Below are positions 5,401 to 7,608 of a stretch of 7,608 nt of DNA, one piece after another. Source of the DNA: JAWLBW01 sp041687475 (GTDB taxonomy: Bacteria; J088; JAWLBW01). The stretch covers positions 1 to 7,608 of the forward strand of contig JAWLBW010000226.1 of NCBI GenBank assembly GCA_041687475.1, given 5' to 3'. The notes under the pieces were generated by a model. That model saw only the letters and a program-made list of their open reading frames with translations, was not told the DNA's origin and did not search any database. Both the position numbers and the translations under genes were made by a program. Each line of letters opens with the position of its first letter. Within the stretch, counting starts at the first letter, position 1.

Positions 5401-5781
5401 CTGCACGTCGGGCAGCAGATCGATGGGAACCGAGCGTCCGCGATAGGTCGGGGTGGCCAGGCCGACGTCGGAAAAGAGCTCGGCGGTGAAGACGCGGTCG
5501 TCGCCCGAGGGCGCCGACAGCTCGATTGCGTCGCCGACCTTGCCGCTGCTCACGACAGGCGCGGCGATATCGGGACCGCTTACGGTAATGCGATACCACT
5601 CGTCGGCGCCTTCGGCCAGGCTTTGGTAGCCGCCCGCGCCGTCGCTGCCCGAGATGCGAACCATGACGGAGGCCGGATCGCTTTCGCCCCAGCAGCCGCC
5701 GGTTACCAGCAGCGCGCCGGCGAGAATCGTCTTGAGTGCCGTTCCCAGGCTGTGCGCAGTAATGTTCTTGAACGTTTTCAT
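2473..5781 (-). CDS. RCC1-repeat (beta-propeller) surface lipoprotein
   Basis: A 1102-residue predicted lipoprotein. Residues 1-30 form a signal peptide ending in VTGGC, with C30 as the lipidation site. Residues 35-150 are beta-rich and unassigned. Residues 165-225 (SYEWYVND core) and 228-320 (PTAPKVRIDP to the TATDGSEDSEPG region) look like two Ig/fibronectin-like domains. From 335 to about 1085 there are 14 RCC1/ATS1-type repeats of the form HTCA-x-C-WG-x-N-x-GQLG. Their cysteine pairs are at 338/348, 431/441, 483/493, 534/544, 583/593, 633/643, 683/693, 734/747, 790/800, 841/852, 900/910, 952/962, 1003/1014 and 1064/1075. The first repeat is degenerate (YCAGDGRWGQL) and is followed by a Pro-rich insert (370-420). 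A tail holds CYSC (1095-1098). RCC1 propellers are usually binding scaffolds; the ligand here is unknown. The start is supported by GGAG 8 nt upstream, and the gene follows fecR by 14 bp. Location on the cell surface is inferred. Confidence 0.92.
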   Translation of the reverse strand: MKTFKNITAHSLGTALKTILAGALLVTGGCWGESDPASVMVRISGSDGAGGYQSLAEGADEWYRITVSGPDIAAPVVSSGKVGDAIELSAPSGDDRVFTAELFSDVGLATPTYRGRSVPIDLLPDVQTLVRIDVYPLVGQAVIEDKPYFTDSVIEVTGSLRVPSQEVVLSYEWYVNDNLVPDATGASLGGEHFNKGDKVHARIVPRFGDTAGDATRSNTVTIRNSKPTAPKVRIDPALPSIYQTSGIWVTVYQPAVDADGDPVSYRFDWLRNGESAGLPQHQAFISKLELLDGDHWQVQVTATDGSEDSEPGSASKYIEMPVSNGMPTVFGIGKRNVCYADSAGNAYCAGDGRWGQLTGGIYPDTYGEGDPLPPPGGQLGAPSALSPLLVSQIITEPPVEPEHLLESSEYLLLSSVPRGVVDLAVGDYHICALSLDSSVRCWGDNTNGQAGPHAGTLIVDEPVSVPGLEIGVMDLSAGAFHTCALLADNTVACWGSNAFGQLGPDVQAASSATPVVIPGLQGVKAVSTGAWHSCAVLSDGSLKCWGANGNNQLGTDTVPVSPTPLTVDLPPVKAVATGEDFTCAVELMGGTFCWGANDFGQLGTGNFDPATMPTYTEMYDDVVEIVAGGHHVCTLTTYDELYCWGDNGRGQLADGPSQYLTKASPDYLGYDLQDIYAGGDATCVLGFGGYPDCFGDNTLGQMGTYGGGTRFEPVDYWGAANGIISISAGDAHGCYITASAGPGQLACWGNNDNGQLGNGGRWDSEYASEYDFVENTRLWNLVEAGANHTCAIEQTGLLWCWGDNRHGQLGIGSIDEDRLSPALVTTQVTWHSVGAGRHHTCAVNAADDTMQCWGDNTYGQLGTDTAMPGFVTQPVETGPVSWSTSGIDRPAVTAGDRHTCAISIDYRLYCWGDNSRGQLGIGAMGGTFASPQEVTGMHSDWNFVVAGAEHTCGVRNNSDLYCWGKNSDGQLGDGTTTHRAMPVRIGSAVGDWTSLALGERHTCGTVWDGTDLWCWGGNTTPGRGITGQLGLGLVEQALTPQPVTLVGNSQTPSPMRPIAGRDFTCQADAGMYVSCWGSNDEAQLGEYSTPWLSDCYSCYPGY

Positions 5782-5789
5782 ATTCTCTA

Positions 5790-5793
5790 CTCC
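5790..5793 (-). promoter_or_regulatory. Ribosome binding site of the RCC1-repeat gene
   Basis: GGAG lies on the - strand 8 nt before the ATG. It sits in the 14-bp gap after the fecR-like stop codon, which supports both the chosen start and coupled translation. Confidence 0.7.
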
Positions 5794-5795
5794 GC

Positions 5796-6755
5796 TCAGT
5801 GCCGTCGAATGTCGATGATGACCGGCGTCTTGCCCAGTCCGTCGCCCGGTTCCTGGTTAATCGGCGGGGGCGTATTGCCCAGGCCGCTGCCGATATCGCC
5901 GTCGGGACCTTCGCCCGAGCCGCCCGTGCCGTTGCCCGAGCGGTTCGAACCGCCGGTACCGCCGGAGCCGCCCGGCTGCGAACCGCCGAACAGATTGCCG
6001 GGATTCTCGCGCGCGGCATTGAACGACTGGGGGGCGAACGAGGGGCTGCCCGTGCCGGTCGGGCGCACGCCGGCCGTCTGCTGCAGCTGCTGCAGGCGCT
6101 GGGGCGAGATGCGCTGCGGAGCGGCGGGCGGGGCGCCGAAGCGCACGTTCGTGCCCATGCCGCCTTCGAGAAGAACCTGCCCCAACTCGGCCAGCAGGCT
6201 CTGCACCGAGACCGAGCCTTCAATGACCACCACTTCGGTCATGTACATTTCGGGCCGCTCTTCGGGGCCTTCTTCAGGCACGCCTTCGCCGGCGGGCTTC
6301 ACGTCGACGACCAGTTCGGTGCCGCGTACACCGGCCACCGCGGTAGGCGTGCGGAAGCGATAGCTGTTGCTGCCGCCTGCGAACTTGCTTACCGCCGCCT
6401 TGAGCCTGCCGAAGAGTACCTTCAGGCTCGATTGACGCGCGTTGGCCTCGTACAGGTATTCGCTAATCTCGACTTCGCTGCTTCGCGAGAGCGAAATGGT
6501 CGAGTCGTCGACGAAGCGAATGACCAGGGCTGCCGTGGCGCCGGTGCGAACCCGGTCGCCGACCAGAATGTCGTCGCCTTCGGCCAGTTGTATTTCGGCC
6601 TGGCCGCGCACGACCTGAACCCGTCCCTCGGCTTTTTCGACGCTGCCGGCCTTCTGGGCCGCGGCGGCTGAGCCGGGGCCGGCAAGAAGAATCAGGGCCG
6701 TCGCTGCGAGCGACCACCCCTTCAGGGCACGCAGGGTGAATCGTGGGCTGTTCAT
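5796..6755 (-). CDS. FecR-domain exported protein
   Basis: A 319-residue protein starting at MNSPRFTLRALKG. Residues 1-33 are a classical signal peptide (basic start, hydrophobic core, cleavage near AAAA-Q34). Residues 40-150 form a FecR domain: GDRVRTGATAALVIRFVDDS (66-85), a strand ending ISEYLYE, then FGRLKAAVSKF (115-125) and the hallmark TPTAVAGVRGTELVV (136-150). An acidic Pro/Glu segment interrupts the domain after residue 152, followed by a beta/helix stretch, a Gln-rich piece (QRLQQLQQ) and a Gly/Ser/Pro-rich low-complexity tail. Classical FecR is an inner-membrane anti-sigma regulator; this protein has a cleavable signal and no adjacent sigma factor, so it is more likely a periplasmic structural or accessory protein. 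A longer open frame begins upstream at 6866, but this start is preferred: it gives the signal peptide, overlaps the previous stop as ATGA, and has GGGAG 7 nt upstream. Confidence 0.9.
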   Translation of the reverse strand: MNSPRFTLRALKGWSLAATALILLAGPGSAAAAQKAGSVEKAEGRVQVVRGQAEIQLAEGDDILVGDRVRTGATAALVIRFVDDSTISLSRSSEVEISEYLYEANARQSSLKVLFGRLKAAVSKFAGGSNSYRFRTPTAVAGVRGTELVVDVKPAGEGVPEEGPEERPEMYMTEVVVIEGSVSVQSLLAELGQVLLEGGMGTNVRFGAPPAAPQRISPQRLQQLQQTAGVRPTGTGSPSFAPQSFNAARENPGNLFGGSQPGGSGGTGGSNRSGNGTGGSGEGPDGDIGSGLGNTPPPINQEPGDGLGKTPVIIDIRRH

Positions 6756-7608
6756 AGTTCCGCTCCCAGACCGATAGTGTAGATGACGCGCGAGTAGTCG
6801 AACAGCGACGTCGTTGAAAGGTTGCGCTGCCAGAAAACGCCTGCCTGGCCGTTCAGCCATTCCCAATTGAGTTTGAGCTGCGCCCCGGCGGTGCCCTCGG
6901 TATCTTCACGAGCGTCCTGCTCGAAGGTGCCGTCGGGCATCTGTACCGGGTACCCCGTTGCGTAGTTGCGGTAGGCCACCCCGGCGGTCAGCAATACCTG
7001 GGCGAAACCGTAGGTGGGCGAGGCCGCCTCGAGCCCGAGGCGACCGCCGGTGTGGTCCCAGGCGTTGTCGTCGCCCTCGGCCTGGCTGAGAAACACGCTT
7101 GCCGCCGGGCTTACGTAGGCGCCGCCGTCCATCGAAAACAGATAGCGGGCCTGCAGGGCGTGGCGCAGGTTGTCTCGGTTCAGGCTGACCGTGGTGCCGT
7201 CTTCGACCGGAACGGCCAGGGCGGTTTCGGCAAAGTCTTCACGGTTGAAGGCGTAACCGGCGGTGAGAACGTGCGAGGGGGCCGGGGTGTAAATGCCCAG
7301 CAGCGACGCCCCGATGGTACGGGTATAGACGCTCAGGTCGCCGTCGCCCTCGGCGTTGAAAAGGGGGCCCAGCAGCGAGATGTTGGCGTGCACCGGCAGG
7401 GCCAGACCCCAGTCGCCGTCGGCCCAGGCCGGACGAAGACGCAGGGTATGGCTCGAGACGTCGAAGTTCTGCAGCGTGTCGCGGTGCGTGCGATGGTAGC
7501 TCTGGTAGCCGGTGTAGCCGGCGGTAAGGCTGTACGCACGGCCGAACTGATGGCGATAGCTGCCGTCGAGGTTGAGCACCCAGCGATTGCCGGTGCGCTG
7601 CGAGATTT
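6752..7608 (-). CDS. Outer-membrane beta-barrel protein, C-terminal part (5' end outside window)
   Basis: The frame is open from the right edge of the window to the TGA at 6752-6754. About 285 residues are visible. A GTG at 7579 could be mistaken for a start, but the frame continues upstream without a stop (ISQRTGNRW before VLNLDG), so the gene is partial. The visible part is a succession of amphipathic beta strands with alternating aromatic/hydrophobic residues and charged turns (YSLTAGYTGYQSYH, HVLTAGYAFNRED, VLLTAGVAYRNYATGY). It closes with a strand, SRVIYTIGLGAEL, typical of an outer-membrane barrel end although the last residue is Leu rather than Phe. It could be the barrel of a TPR-plus-barrel protein, a combination often found beside FecR-domain genes, but the N-terminal half is not visible. 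The stop overlaps the FecR start as ATGA, so the two are probably translationally coupled. Confidence 0.75.
   Translation of the reverse strand, partial: ISQRTGNRWVLNLDGSYRHQFGRAYSLTAGYTGYQSYHRTHRDTLQNFDVSSHTLRLRPAWADGDWGLALPVHANISLLGPLFNAEGDGDLSVYTRTIGASLLGIYTPAPSHVLTAGYAFNREDFAETALAVPVEDGTTVSLNRDNLRHALQARYLFSMDGGAYVSPAASVFLSQAEGDDNAWDHTGGRLGLEAASPTYGFAQVLLTAGVAYRNYATGYPVQMPDGTFEQDAREDTEGTAGAQLKLNWEWLNGQAGVFWQRNLSTTSLFDYSRVIYTIGLGAEL
6763..6767 (-). promoter_or_regulatory. Ribosome binding site of the FecR-domain gene
   Basis: GGGAG on the - strand lies 7 nt before the ATG at 6755, inside the last codons of the upstream barrel gene. It decides between this start and the longer frame from 6866. 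Confidence 0.7.

Noticed and set aside
3418..6363. A 981-codon open frame on the + strand
   Set aside because: It lies antisense to the RCC1-repeat and FecR genes. Its repeated ELT-type segments are the mirror of the GQLG codons, and it shows no signal peptide or domain. Long antisense frames are expected in GC-rich genes with G/C third positions.
6756..6866. Longer N-terminus for the FecR-domain protein
   Set aside because: It would overlap the barrel gene by more than 100 bp and bury the signal peptide. The MNSPRF start has a ribosome site and the ATGA overlap.
7577..7579. GTG as the start of the barrel protein
   Set aside because: The frame continues without a stop to the window edge and there is no signal peptide after the GTG, so it is an internal codon.

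Overview
The window is GC-rich DNA from a Gram-negative (diderm) bacterium. This follows from two lipoprotein signal peptides with lipoboxes, a FecR-type exported protein and an outer-membrane beta-barrel fragment. The taxon cannot be fixed from the sequence. Long, cysteine-rich RCC1-repeat lipoproteins are familiar from Myxococcota-like and other environmental lineages, so that is a guess only. There are no tRNA, rRNA, CRISPR, transposase or integrase genes.

Layout. (1) 1-1161: an extended -10 promoter and a + strand gene for a lipoprotein of the Ca2+-dependent phosphoinositide phospholipase C (PI-PLC-C1) family. (2) 1112-2410: about 1.3 kb without a credible gene, built from nested, partly duplicated repeat modules. 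These include hairpins, heptamer tandem repeats, four copies of the palindrome GTCAAAC-N-GTTTGAC in two pairs, and seven copies of the palindrome CGTGC-W-GCACG. The first module overlaps the last 16 codons of the phospholipase gene and supplies its stop codon. (3) 2421-2450: a strong intrinsic terminator for the leftward operon. (4) 2473-7608: a leftward operon, in transcription order an outer-membrane beta-barrel protein (5' part outside the window), a FecR-domain exported protein, and a 1102-residue lipoprotein with 14 cysteine-paired RCC1-type repeats. The first two genes overlap by ATGA and the next gap is 14 bp, so they are very probably co-translated.

How the genes may work together. 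All four products are predicted to be exported. The three-gene operon reads as an envelope or surface module: a barrel in the outer membrane, a periplasmic FecR-domain protein, and a large disulfide-stabilised propeller lipoprotein. That the barrel or FecR protein helps place or anchor the propeller is inference from synteny. The phospholipase converges on this operon, separated from it by the repeat mosaic, and need not be functionally linked. The most unusual material is the repeat mosaic with its paired palindromes, and the 14-repeat, fully cysteine-paired RCC1 lipoprotein.
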